A DNA stretch of 10,225 bases from assembly GCA_028565635.1 (NCBI GenBank), contig JAOXYB010066234.1, positions 1 to 10,225 on the forward strand, read 5' to 3'. Origin of the DNA: Phoronis ovalis. Its lineage: Eukaryota > Phoronida > Phoronidae. The position numbers were made by a program, and so were the translations under genes. The notes below the pieces were generated by a model. It was not told where the DNA came from. It was given only the letters and a program-made list of their open reading frames with translations, and made no database searches. Below, one piece after another: positions 1-7,908 of the stretch (positions within the stretch are counted from its first letter, which is position 1; every line of letters starts with the position of its first letter).

Positions 1-7
1 TTATTTT

Positions 8-30
8 CAGTACTAATAATGATAGTACTG
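8..30. repeat. Perfect 8-bp inverted repeat (hairpin)
   Basis: The arms CAGTACTA (8-15) and TAGTACTG (23-30) are exact reverse complements around a 7-base AT loop. An 8-bp perfect palindrome is only mildly unusual in 10 kb. It may be a chance hairpin or the terminus of a small element cut by the window edge. No matching partner terminus was found nearby. Confidence 0.45.
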
Positions 31-126
31 TTATAAATGACGAAATATGAGTAAAATTATCAAAATTGTCAAGTATCGATATATTAAATCCTTATATATA
101 ATTAGTCCTTTCAGGGGTCCTTCCTC

Positions 127-142
127 AGCCTGTACACAGGCT
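127..142. repeat. Short GC-richer hairpin, 6-bp stem
   Basis: AGCCTG (127-132) pairs with CAGGCT (137-142) around the loop TACA. It lies in a patch (about 112-260) that is visibly richer in G+C and CpG than its surroundings. Such a patch could be a fragment of an old dispersed repeat, but no family is recognised. Confidence 0.4.
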
Positions 143-263
143 AGTCATGATATTGTTTAATATACAGTATGAAGTAGTACCATTGTTGTGAGCTGGCCTT
201 ACAAAACGATCTGCCTCGTGCTGATACGATGGCGGATTCAAGTTGAGCCCCATACATGGTCAT
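141..263 (-). other. Short coding-like minus-strand frame, unassigned
   Basis: Reading leftwards from an ATG at 263-261, a 40-codon frame runs to a TAG at 143-141. The frame is open back to 290, where it is preceded by a TAA at 293-291. The peptide begins MTMYGAQLESAIVSARGRSF and has a mixed, soluble-looking composition, unlike the T-rich hydrophobic translations that dominate chance frames here. A second in-frame ATG at 257-255 has A at -3. A GTAAGG splice-like donor lies inside the frame just after the residues RSF, so a first coding exon is conceivable. No family was recognised. A repeat fragment or chance is at least as likely, because the frame is short and the local GC rise alone lengthens ORFs. 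Confidence 0.13.
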
Positions 264-1359
264 ATCGTGTGAGAAACTATAAATGCGGCATTAGCAATAT
301 ATGTTTGACCACTGACTCAGAAACAGATGGAATTAATAATTTTCAACCACCAATTATTTTTTAAAATAAGAGCGTTGTTAAATTGCCATTGAACTCCTCT
401 TTTTGTTTGAAAAGGGTGCATTTACCCAAAGATGCACAGCTCTAAAAGGGTTGCTGAAGAATATCGGCCATCAACAGACTGTTTCAACTCGATGTATTTC
501 TTAAGAGAGCATTGTCCTGGGTACATAAATCATCTACTTTCTAATAAAGTATCAGTGAAGTGGCATCTTTTATTAAATAAAATGTTACATGAATTGGTTA
601 AGGCGTGCTGCATAGCCTATTAGAACATAAGGAATGTTTTAAATTCTGGAATCCTATATTCTCTAGCATTCTATTGTATACACATTTTTGCCACAAGGTA
701 AAACGTACAACAATCTAGTAAAACTGGGTATTTTTATTTTCTGGAATTTATTCTTTGGTAAGATTTATTTTAATATTAGAAGTTATCAAAAATACATTGT
801 AGATACAAGCAGAAATACAAACCAACCTTGTAAGGCTAATACGGTATGGGTTAAAATACCTAGACACAAATTCAGAGATTTCAAATAAATTCAAGGATTA
901 AACTATTATAGAAAGATCCCTTGCTAAAATTAGTCTTTAACATACTGGTTGTGGTAAATCTTTCAAAAATGTGATTGTGTAGACTCTATCAGCAAGCAAG
1001 AAATCTTTGTTAATTGTCTGGTATTTTGACCAGGGGATGACATAATGTAACTGGTGCCTAGAAAAACACTGTTATTTTACTCCCCTCTAAATTACAGATG
1101 GCCCATTTGAAAATATCCAGTGTATGTATAGCATTACCCAGTTTTATTGGTTGGTATCAGTTATAAAGTTTGAAAGGTTATCTAACCAATCATTGGTGGT
1201 TTCAGTGCCTGTTATGTGACCCAAGGAGCAAGGTAATGTTTTGCCAGAAAGCTTATGTGATCAGGTACATGTTTGATAGCTCTTTAATTGCTCCTAGGGG
1301 TCATTTCGTGATGATTACTTATGCATATTCATAGTTTCATGAAATGTCATCTCTGCAAA

Positions 1360-1373
1360 CCCCCCCCCCTCCC
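1360..1373 (+). repeat. Poly-C tract (C10-T-C3)
   Basis: A run of ten C (1360-1369), one T and three more C sits in AT-rich surroundings. It is a simple mononucleotide repeat, likely variable in length between individuals and prone to sequencing error. A single run is not enough to suggest an i-motif or G-quadruplex. Confidence 0.85.
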
Positions 1374-1675
1374 AATTGTTAATTTTGTTTTCAAGTTGGG
1401 TAATATGTAAAACAAGTTATATTATAACAGAGGACTAGATAGCGACTAAGGACATACTCCCCAAACATTTAAGTTTGTTTGATTGCTACTTGAAGTAGTA
1501 AACAAGTTTTTCTTAATATTGATTTTATAGTTTGCCTTGCAGTCTAGTGGACTGAACCTTGTGCCAAGATTTCTGCTGAACTGATATTCAAAGTGTTATT
1601 GAAATATCTTCAGACTAGAATACAAAGAATTTTATGAAAAAATCGTATGCATAGCTTTTGTTCACTAAAATATGT

Positions 1676-1903
1676 ACTTAATGACTGTATTTTGTATTGC
1701 CAGATATGTAATTGGGGTTATACATCAACTAATGCAGTGCTGGCATTTTAATGTTTATAAACACTTTTTACAGTTTTTTCTTTATAACAAAGTTGTTGGA
1801 TGTGTCTAAATAAAATTACATTTACACAATACAATGCACAACAGCCAAAACGATCATATGTTCACCAGAGTGTGATGCACTTAATGACAGTGATTTGTAT
1901 TGC
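1676..1903 (+). repeat. Diverged 25-bp direct repeat pair
   Basis: The 25-mers at 1676-1700 and 1879-1903 match at 22 of 25 positions. Both start ACTTAATGAC and end TTTGTATTGC, and all three differences are in the middle. The flanks do not align, so this is either a small old duplication about 203 bp apart or a coincidence of low-complexity sequence. Each copy is intact and non-coding. Confidence 0.4.
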
Positions 1904-2490
1904 ATGTTTTATGAGATAAGGCAATAAGTAGAAAAAGTACTTATAGTTAAAAATGCCTGTAGTATTATTTAATCAACAATAAAAAAAAAATTTTAGGAAG
2001 GTTATAAACTATACCAGATTTAGTGGATAATACTAGAATTTTTTTTATCAGTATACCTGACGTATTGGTAAATAAGTGGATAATTAATATATCAAAGTTT
2101 TTAATTATTTATCTATCTGGCACCAGCAAGTTCATCAGAATGTTAACCTGGAAATACAAGGATTGGTAGACATATCATTTTTGGCATGCAAGAAGTTTAT
2201 AAACATCTGTCAGGTTTAACAAAATTTCATGTCACTAATGTAGTTTTGATATATTTTCAATCCCCCAAGTATAAGAGGGTTTATTTTATTAACTAATTCA
2301 GTTTCAGTGTTATTTTGACAAAAAATTAACTTTAATTATGCTATGTTGCCTGCATGTCAAATTAGCTTTGAAGTACCTTTGCAATTTACCAGTTTATATT
2401 TCTGTTTTTTTCTAATGTGGCAGTAAATTTATAAACACAAAACTTGGTCAGTGGTCTTATAAAATATGTGCATGTACACAATGGAAAATC

Positions 2491-2542
2491 AAAATGAACA
2501 TGTGTAAATATGTAAAAATGTAAATTAAAATGTGACAAAATG
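2491..2542 (+). repeat. Degenerate AAATGT-like low-complexity tract
   Basis: The segment repeats variants of AAATATGT, AAAAATGT and AAAATGTG at spacings of roughly 8 to 14 bases. It reads as a decayed simple repeat. No regulatory meaning is claimed. Confidence 0.4.
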
Positions 2543-3350
2543 CAATCTTGTGATGTGGTCAGTTTGGGATGTTCCCTTTAGGTTACTTATGTTTGGGATA
2601 TTCACTAAGGATCACACACATACAACAAATTATTATTGTTACTGTCATGTGGCTATTAATATGTATCCTCCTTTGCAAATTACAACAAAGTGCATGTCAC
2701 TGTACTCTGTTGTACACTGTTTTATGTAACCTATTATCATTGTTTAACTACAATAGCCTCACTTCCTCAAGTCTGTTGTACATCTGGAGTGTTCTGAAGT
2801 CCTTATGCTTGCATGTTACCATAAAATAGAGTTCTTTATAATTTCCAACAGATAATCAAAATACAATTGACTGGGTTACTAAACATGCTTTGGTTTATAT
2901 ATTTCCCCATTTAAAGTTCATTGTCATTTTGAATACTGTTTCATTGAGCTTTTGTGTGCAGTTATTACTTATATAGAATAAAGCTTTGAAAACTGCTGAT
3001 TTGTGGAATTTTGATGTACTTTTTATGAGAAGATATTCCCAAAATTCCCACTGACTGTCCTACATGGTATGTAGTCCCAGAATCCCATCTCCCCAGTATA
3101 TCACACTTTCAAGTGTGCCTCTGGGTAAATGGTAAATATGCTACTAAATGTTCTCCCTTCACAAAGTTACTTTTTCGGAAGCCAGTGTTGCCTTTCCCAA
3201 TTACACTACCCAGGTATACTAGAAGCACACCGATTCAATACTCTGAATTCCAGCCATCACTATCATCAAATCTCAGGACGATGAAAATGAAATGGAATTT
3301 GGATTATTTTCTGAAAAGTGATAGGTATGGTGCTTAATTTGTATTGTTAG

Positions 3351-3455
3351 GACATGATCAGAACTGATGTTGTGGAACACATAGTAAACAGGAGTAGAGT
3401 CTGGAAAGCATCTGTCTGGAAACTATCAAGACAGACTCATTCAGTGCCATACCAG
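3351..3455 (+). other. Candidate internal exon or coding relic (105 nt)
   Basis: A T-rich tract ending in AG (3349-3350) is followed by a 35-codon open frame that ends in TAC CAG directly before GTATGC, a good CAG|GTATG splice donor. The segment is exactly 105 nt and phase 0 at both ends. The frame contains an ATG at 3354 and continues unspliced to a TGA at 3486-3488. Residues such as EHIVNRSRVWKASVWKLS give a charged, soluble composition unlike neighbouring chance frames. Upstream, 3113-3337 is open in a different frame without an ATG. The cluster of coding-like frames could be a decayed transposon or gene relic rather than a live exon. No family was recognised, and no partner exon could be placed. 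Confidence is low that it is expressed. Confidence 0.2.
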
Positions 3456-3701
3456 GTATGCAAGAGGCCAGAGGTGCCCTTTAGGTGATAGAACAAGGTG
3501 CATACCTCTCTACATATGAATTGATTACTCAGGGATATTTTTAACAATGTTGGAGGAGGACAGAATAATTGATATTTTCAGGTGTATAAAAAAATAATTA
3601 AAAAGACCATAAACTTTGTATTGTTACTTGTGTGTATAGTAATAGAACATTTTAACTCCTTGTCAGAGTTGCATGATATAAAACAAGGGTATACAAAAAC
3701 A

Positions 3702-3769
3702 CTGAAATTATGATATTTTGTTGTATAAACATTTTTCCCAACTAAATAACTGAAAATATGATATTTTGT
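3702..3769 (+). repeat. 20-bp direct repeat pair, 48-bp period
   Basis: The sequences at 3702-3721 and 3750-3769 match at 19 of 20 positions. Both begin CTGAAA and end ATGATATTTTGT. They sit immediately before the AT-rich triplicate at 3776, so the whole block looks like a locally duplicated, replication-slippage-prone stretch. Confidence 0.6.
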
Positions 3770-3775
3770 GTTGAG

Positions 3776-3821
3776 AAAATAAAATATTAAAAAAATAAAA
3801 TATTAATTAAAATAAAATATT
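3776..3821 (+). repeat. AT-rich tandem repeat, 3 copies of about 16 bp
   Basis: The core AAAATAAAATATT starts at 3776, 3792 and 3809, giving a period of 16 to 17 bp with A-run length differences between copies. It is a small minisatellite made almost wholly of A and T. It ends abruptly at the GC-richer segment starting TTGGCCAGGC. Confidence 0.75.
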
Positions 3822-3830
3822 TGGCCAGGC

Positions 3831-3887
3831 AGACTTGAGCCAGTCTACATGATAAGGTATGAAGATCCCAGGGTCTTGTTTCTTATC
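3831..3887. other. Paired hairpins in a GC-richer island; possible SINE/MITE remnant
   Basis: Hairpin 1 is AGACT (3831-3835) with AGTCT (3842-3846) around a 6-base loop. Hairpin 2 has an outer stem GATAAG (3851-3856) with CTTATC (3882-3887). Its inner stem is AAGATCC (3862-3868) with GGGTCTT (3871-3877), including one G-T wobble. The structure directly follows the AT minisatellite. Read on the minus strand, the segment around 3860-3903 has a faint tRNA-like look (AGTGGTCTCATCGG near an A-box position). The expected B-box is only about half matched, so a tRNA-derived SINE is a guess. A foldback element or chance folding are alternatives. Confidence 0.3.
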
Positions 3888-4530
3888 CGATGAGACCACT
3901 GACGAGTTAATTGAACAAAAATGCATTCTGTGATACTGGAATGGTACAAGAGCCTTAACGAAAGTGTAATTATCTGACAGGACAGGTGAACATAATTATC
4001 CTTTTTATTGCAAATTTATGGCTGACAATTGGCCTTGCTTCATTTTGGTATTCAGGGCAAAAAAAACTTTGGAGAAATGTAGACAAAAGTACATTGTAAT
4101 TCAAATTTCACTGCCATGAGGGCGAGAAATTTTTTTCTCTCCATCTGGTTGCTCCAATGAAAGTTAAGAGGTTTAAATTTACATATGAATAAAAATTGAT
4201 TTTTTGCCTTAAATAATGGGAAAATCTGTTTAGCAAATAGCAGATTGAAACGACCTTAGAAAAGTGACAAGAGTTCTGTGTGTTTTAATATGTTTAGTGG
4301 CCGATCAAATTTCATATTCTTGATTGGTCATTAAAAGGCTTTAGAGAGGATTGCATTTTCATTGATTTTTGAGTTGTTATTATCCTTTTGTGATTTGTCA
4401 TTGTGTTAATTTAACTACTGTAAAGCCAACATGGATAGTGGGAGTGTGTTAATTTATGCTACTGTGTACTATGTAGATTCGTGTAGCCTCTAGTTTGTCT
4501 CCCGAGCGAAGTTTCAATGAGCAGATTTAT

Positions 4531-4536
4531 GTAAGT
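4531..4536 (+). other. Possible splice donor of an untranslated leader exon
   Basis: GTAAGT is a full match to the intron side of the donor consensus. It follows a short, relatively CpG-rich stretch (4478-4510) ending GCAGATTTAT, whose final T is non-consensus. If the exon at 7642 needs an upstream leader exon within this window, this is one candidate, giving an intron of about 3.1 kb. There is no TATA element or initiator I can defend, so this remains a guess. Confidence 0.12.
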
Positions 4537-7500
4537 CATTCTGGTTTATCTTCTGCAAGTGTGTTGTGGATGTATATATATTGACTTGAACTTCACTATT
4601 AGGCATCTATCATATCTGGATCTCGGATTGAACAAATATTGTTTTTTCAATAAAATTTCCTCGGAATAAACTTGTAAATATTGATTACGTACAATGGATG
4701 TGGATAGGCGAGAGTTGGGTGACCAGTGCAGCCAGTTGGCACACTTTTGAGGGCATGGGTTTTCTCGTCAAGAATTTGTGTTGCCAATTAACTTATGAGG
4801 ACTTTCTGTATGGACATTCTGATTAAAGTGATTTGGCTATGACCAACAGATAACAATGACTAAATCTATTGTTCCTGGCATTTTTATGATCTGTTGTCAT
4901 TTGTATAGGTGAACAGGGAGATTGGTCACGCCATTAGCTTCAAAGGATTTTGTCCAGTTGAATTAAAATACAGATGTTGGTTTGATTTCAAGGTAATTTG
5001 TATTCAATGCATGGGCTTCATGCAGATTACATTTCATTTAAAATATTTTGCCATTGTTTGGTACCCAGTATTAGAGGGCAGGTTCTGAATGTTAAACTGG
5101 TATCAGTTTCAAGACCTTTGCTTGATCTTGCTTGGTATGTCCTGTTATTTGTTACAAAATTACTAGAACAGGTTTACTATGTGACTTTTTTTATGAAAGC
5201 ACACCATTACCGAAAACTTTCCACCTGTCACGTAGCCAAGATGCCTGGGTGTGGGTTTCATAAAACTTCTTGCATTTTAACCGAGATTAAAGATGAAAGA
5301 GATTCTGTGTAAAAATTACAAAATATATAACGGATATCACAGATAGTTTTTCATTCATTAGATTTAATCTGCTGATAACTTTGAGATGTTGGGGGGAAAA
5401 AAATTATCATTAATAAGTACTGTGTGCCAAGGGCAAAAGAAGACCTACAATATAAGTTGATCTATCTTGTTAAATTAGTTTTATTTGATGGCAATTGCCT
5501 TACTAAATGTTCCCCATGGCTGTGTGAAATCATCCACTTTTTTATCTTTCTTTTACACTGTTTTGCTTGGAGACTAGGCCAAATCTATTATTTCAATGGA
5601 ATTATCCTAATTTTAATAGGAGTTCAGAATAATTATCTTGACATCCTGCCTTGTTAGTTTTCGATAGTGTTACAGGTATCCAGGGAAACATCCTGGTTTA
5701 CCAAGTTATCTTCTTTAAATTGTGAAAAGTACATATGCTGGTTTATTTTGATAAAGACTTTAATTAAGGGTGATTATGCATACAACTTGTTGATAGACAC
5801 CCCTGTATACAAAGAAGATCTGCATTGTTCCTAACAAAAAGCAAATGAACCAAAAGTAAATGTTCTTTTTGAAATTATTTCATGATTCAAAGATCAAGGG
5901 ATCTTGGTAGGATAAGATCTTGATTGGTTTAGAAAGCATTGATAAATTATAATAGAGTATTTATATTTTCATTCATGAAATGGTTATTTTTGTTAAGGTA
6001 TTTTAGTTGACATGTTTTTAACAGGGTGGGATTTAGTTTCATATATCTCAAAGCATAGGTTGGATGTCCATGAATTTCTATGCTGAAGCTAGTCGATCAG
6101 TAGCTATTAATGTTTATTATGTGAGTATGACTTTTAATCTGGCAGATTATAGCTTCTGTCATTGATAAGGAATGCCCAATCTGAAGGTCTTGTGGACATT
6201 TGTTTTGAATGGAATTCTCGAGAAAAAAAATGATGTGATTAGTAGAAAGAGTGTGCACATACATTGCTTGTCCTTAAAAGATTTTTAATGTAGCTTGCAG
6301 GTAGGAACAAACAGTTGAGGTTATCAGTTTTGTTGAAAATTCCAAACAAGCACACATTTTAGGAATATTTGGCTTGAATTTGTCTTGTTTTTAAAACTGG
6401 CTCAAAGCTTTCAGTTGAAGCAGGACAGCAGCATAAATCAGGAAGATAGAAAATTATTTATTTCTAGGGATTCCACAGTTTTTTTAACATGTACTGTTAA
6501 AATATTCATTTAATGACATGGTCATCATAAGTTGACTTTAAGGTCAGTAGACAGGATAGCACAAGTATGTATATTAGATTTTTCTATGTAGAACTTATTT
6601 TCGTTTCATGATGGTCTTATTAGTGAACATGACAAAATTGTTAAAACTCTGTTGTTTCTGGGTTAATGATCTCTCAAGACTTTTTGTCAGCCATGATAAG
6701 ACATCTCTATTTCCCCTGTGCATGTATATATGGTAGGAGCAACTATATGCGTTATATGGTGATATGCAGGAATGTAAAAATAATTTAATTTTAAGAATTG
6801 TCCAATTTCACAAAGAAAGAGTGCCATCCATGTCAAGATTTTGTTGTCTGCTTATAAAATACAAAGATTTATTGTTAAACGTCCAGTTTCTTCCTTTTTT
6901 AATAATTCCATTAATACCAACAATTTCTGAAAACATTTGTTTGATTTTGTTTAAAATAGACACATCCCATTTATGAGGTTTTGATTTTAATATTTACAAT
7001 TGTCTGATGATATGGGTATATGCCAGAATCTGTAGGTTCTTACTCTGACAGGGCTAACATCACTTCTAAGCCTTATCAGTGTTATTTGTTGTGCAAACTG
7101 GTAGACCTCATTTTGCTATAGGGGTGTGTTTAATACACTTACTACTACTATTAATTAATACCAGTACTATTTCCCCAAATTTATGCAAATTAAATTAACT
7201 GTTTTAGTACTTTTATTCAAATCAAGCCTCAAGGCTAAGAGTGTTAATTGTTGAATCATTGAACTGGCTATAGAAAAATTAGTTTTCTATCATAATAGAA
7301 ATGTTTTTGCATGCTTGACTCATATGTGGGTTTTCGTAGTCTCATTAATTCAAATCTGTCACTTTATGCCCTATTAATCGAATTTATATCATTCAAATGT
7401 TTGTAGTATAGTCACATACTGCCATTCTCTTAAGCATTATAGCCAGTTTCTGGAGTATCGCTCTTGATTTAAGTCTTTCAATTTTAAATTTATGGAATAT

Positions 7501-7617
7501 TTACTGAATGACTATTACATGGAGGTAGTATTTTAAACTTGATTGTCGTAAGCTATAAAGGCCATCTTAAAGGATGTCATTCTCATGTCTCCAGCAATGT
7601 ATTGTTATGTGTTATTA

Positions 7618-7641
7618 CTGACAAGTTATTCTCTGTTGCAG
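7618..7641 (+). other. Branch point and 3' splice acceptor
   Basis: CTGAC at 7618-7622 fits the CTRAY branch-point consensus, with the branch A at 7621. This is followed by a pyrimidine-rich TTATTCTCTGTTGCAG ending at 7641. The 21-nt distance from branch A to exon is normal for metazoan introns, and no AG intervenes. This defines the left edge of the exon starting at 7642. Confidence 0.6.
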
Positions 7642-7648
7642 ACAACTA

Positions 7649-7672
7649 ATGAAGTCTGAAGAAGCCAGGTGA
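7649..7672 (+). CDS. Seven-codon upstream ORF in the 5' leader
   Basis: ATG at 7649 opens MKSEEAR followed by TGA at 7670-7672, ending 25 nt before the main ATG at 7698. Its context is weak (C at -3, A at +4), whereas the main ATG is strong. Leaky scanning or reinitiation would therefore allow translation of the main frame at reduced efficiency. The uORF may act as a translational damper, which is an inference from general uORF behaviour. An alternative is that these codons, in the frame QLMKSEEAR-stop, are the last codons of an upstream gene's final exon, since that frame is open from the acceptor. A CAG|GTGAAG donor look-alike at 7666-7674 could also cut the exon short. Confidence 0.3.
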   Translation: MKSEEAR

Positions 7673-7697
7673 AGCATTTTTGGGGCCAAGTAAAAGA

Positions 7698-7767
7698 ATG
7701 GATACACTTGGATTACGTAGCTGGTTGCTTTACTTGCATTTATGGATTACTCTATGTGCCCAGGCTG
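7698..7767 (+). CDS. Start-codon exon encoding a signal peptide (secreted or membrane protein, 5' part)
   Basis: This is the coding part of exon 7642-7767; the remaining 56 nt are leader. ATG at 7698 has A at -3 and G at +4. The peptide MDTLGLRSWLLYLHLWIT continues LCAQA: a short n-region with one Arg, a hydrophobic core (residues 9-20) and a c-region with Ala at -3 and -1. Cleavage is therefore predicted after residue 23. The exon ends GCT G|GTAGGT, splitting the next codon in phase 1, the usual phase after signal-peptide exons in extracellular modular proteins. Without splicing the frame stops at 7784, so the exon reading is needed. A weaker donor, TAG|GTGGTA at 7772, would give phase 2. 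The mature protein is encoded downstream, apparently beyond the window, and its family is unknown. No compatible second exon was found with confidence. Confidence 0.6.
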
Positions 7768-7773
7768 GTAGGT
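7768..7773 (+). other. 5' splice donor of the signal-peptide exon (phase 1)
   Basis: CTG|GTAGGT matches the metazoan donor consensus at +1 to +3, +5 and +6. It lies immediately after the predicted signal-peptidase site. The in-frame TGA at 7782-7784 would otherwise end the protein at 28 residues, which supports splicing here. Confidence 0.5.
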
Positions 7774-7868
7774 GGTATTTCTGACTAATTTTTTTTAGGA
7801 GCTGCCTACATGTGTACAATAACCTTACCTCGGTGTCAGATTTATTGTCTGCTTCAATAATCAATTGA

Positions 7869-7908
7869 ATTTAGTCATAAGCAATTTGTAGATTTAGTCA
7901 TAAGCAAT
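7869..7908 (+). repeat. Exact 17-bp direct repeat, 23-bp period
   Basis: ATTTAGTCATAAGCAAT occurs at 7869-7885 and again at 7892-7908, identical in all 17 positions and separated by 6 bases. It is a recent small tandem duplication about 100 bases inside the predicted intron. TTAGTCATAA loosely resembles an AP-1 half-site, but no function is claimed. Confidence 0.85.

Larger units (their letters stand above)
294..3112. other. AT-rich non-coding stretch, intron-like or intergenic
   Basis: No supportable gene is seen. Open frames are short; the longest ATG-started ones are 63 codons at 432 and 86 codons at 2569. The latter is a run of hydrophobic residues typical of T-rich DNA. The stretch holds homopolymer tracts, a C-run at 1360, a diverged 25-bp repeat at 1676/1879, a degenerate AAATGT-like tract at 2491 and several AATAAA hexamers. 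The hexamer at 2977-2982 is followed by a GT/T-rich segment about 20 bases later and is the only one with a plausible poly(A)-site layout, but AATAAA is expected often in such DNA. The plus strand is T- and G-biased through much of this stretch, as in sense-strand introns. Confidence 0.6.
3888..7641 (+). other. Intron-like stretch upstream of the signal-peptide exon
   Basis: No supportable complete gene is seen. The longest frame, 104 codons at 4998-5312, begins with TTG. The frame at 5424-5657 begins with GTG. The 70-codon ATG frame at 6764-6976 is AT-driven and has no recognisable domain. The plus strand shows T over A and G over C by eye, as expected of a sense-strand intron. Minor items are a 12-bp palindrome TATTAATTAATA at 7149-7160, a run of (ACT) units just before it, several CAG|GTA splice-donor look-alikes (for example near 5674 and 6301) and a modest CpG increase at about 4480-4770. 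The simplest reading is the 5' intron, with perhaps a leader exon, of the gene starting at 7698. Confidence 0.5.

Noticed and set aside
432-623. 63-codon ATG-started frame (starts MHSSKRVAEEYR)
   Set aside because: Mixed composition is mildly protein-like, but there is no family, no splice or promoter context, and this length is expected by chance in 10 kb.
688-888. 66-codon frame rich in Asn, Lys and Phe
   Set aside because: TTG start and composition fully explained by A/T-rich DNA.
2569-2829. 86-codon ATG-started hydrophobic frame
   Set aside because: The Ile/Leu/Cys-rich run is what T-rich DNA gives in this frame. There is no domain, and an overlapping frame (2532-2729) is also open.
2977-2982. 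AATAAA poly(A) signal with a GT-rich downstream element
   Set aside because: AATAAA recurs many times here by composition (for example near 1807, 1978, 4649 and 4665), and no upstream gene on the plus strand can be shown to end there.
3860-3903. tRNA gene on the minus strand
   Set aside because: Only an A-box-like segment is visible. The B-box is about half matched and no cloverleaf with a 7-bp acceptor stem can be drawn.
4998-5312. Longest frame in the window (104 codons)
   Set aside because: It starts with TTG rather than ATG, shows no recognisable motif, and lies in intron-like DNA. Length alone is not enough.
5424-5657. 77-codon frame
   Set aside because: The start is GTG and the content is mostly hydrophobic residues from T-rich sequence; no domain.
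6764-6976. 70-codon ATG-started frame
   Set aside because: AT-driven composition, no motif, and no splice signals in a sensible position.
7768-7798. Mini-intron from the 7768 donor to the poly-T acceptor ending at 7798
   Set aside because: The acceptor sequence is good and the phase would stay open for about 20 codons, but a 31-nt intron is below the usual metazoan minimum and the joined frame soon stops.
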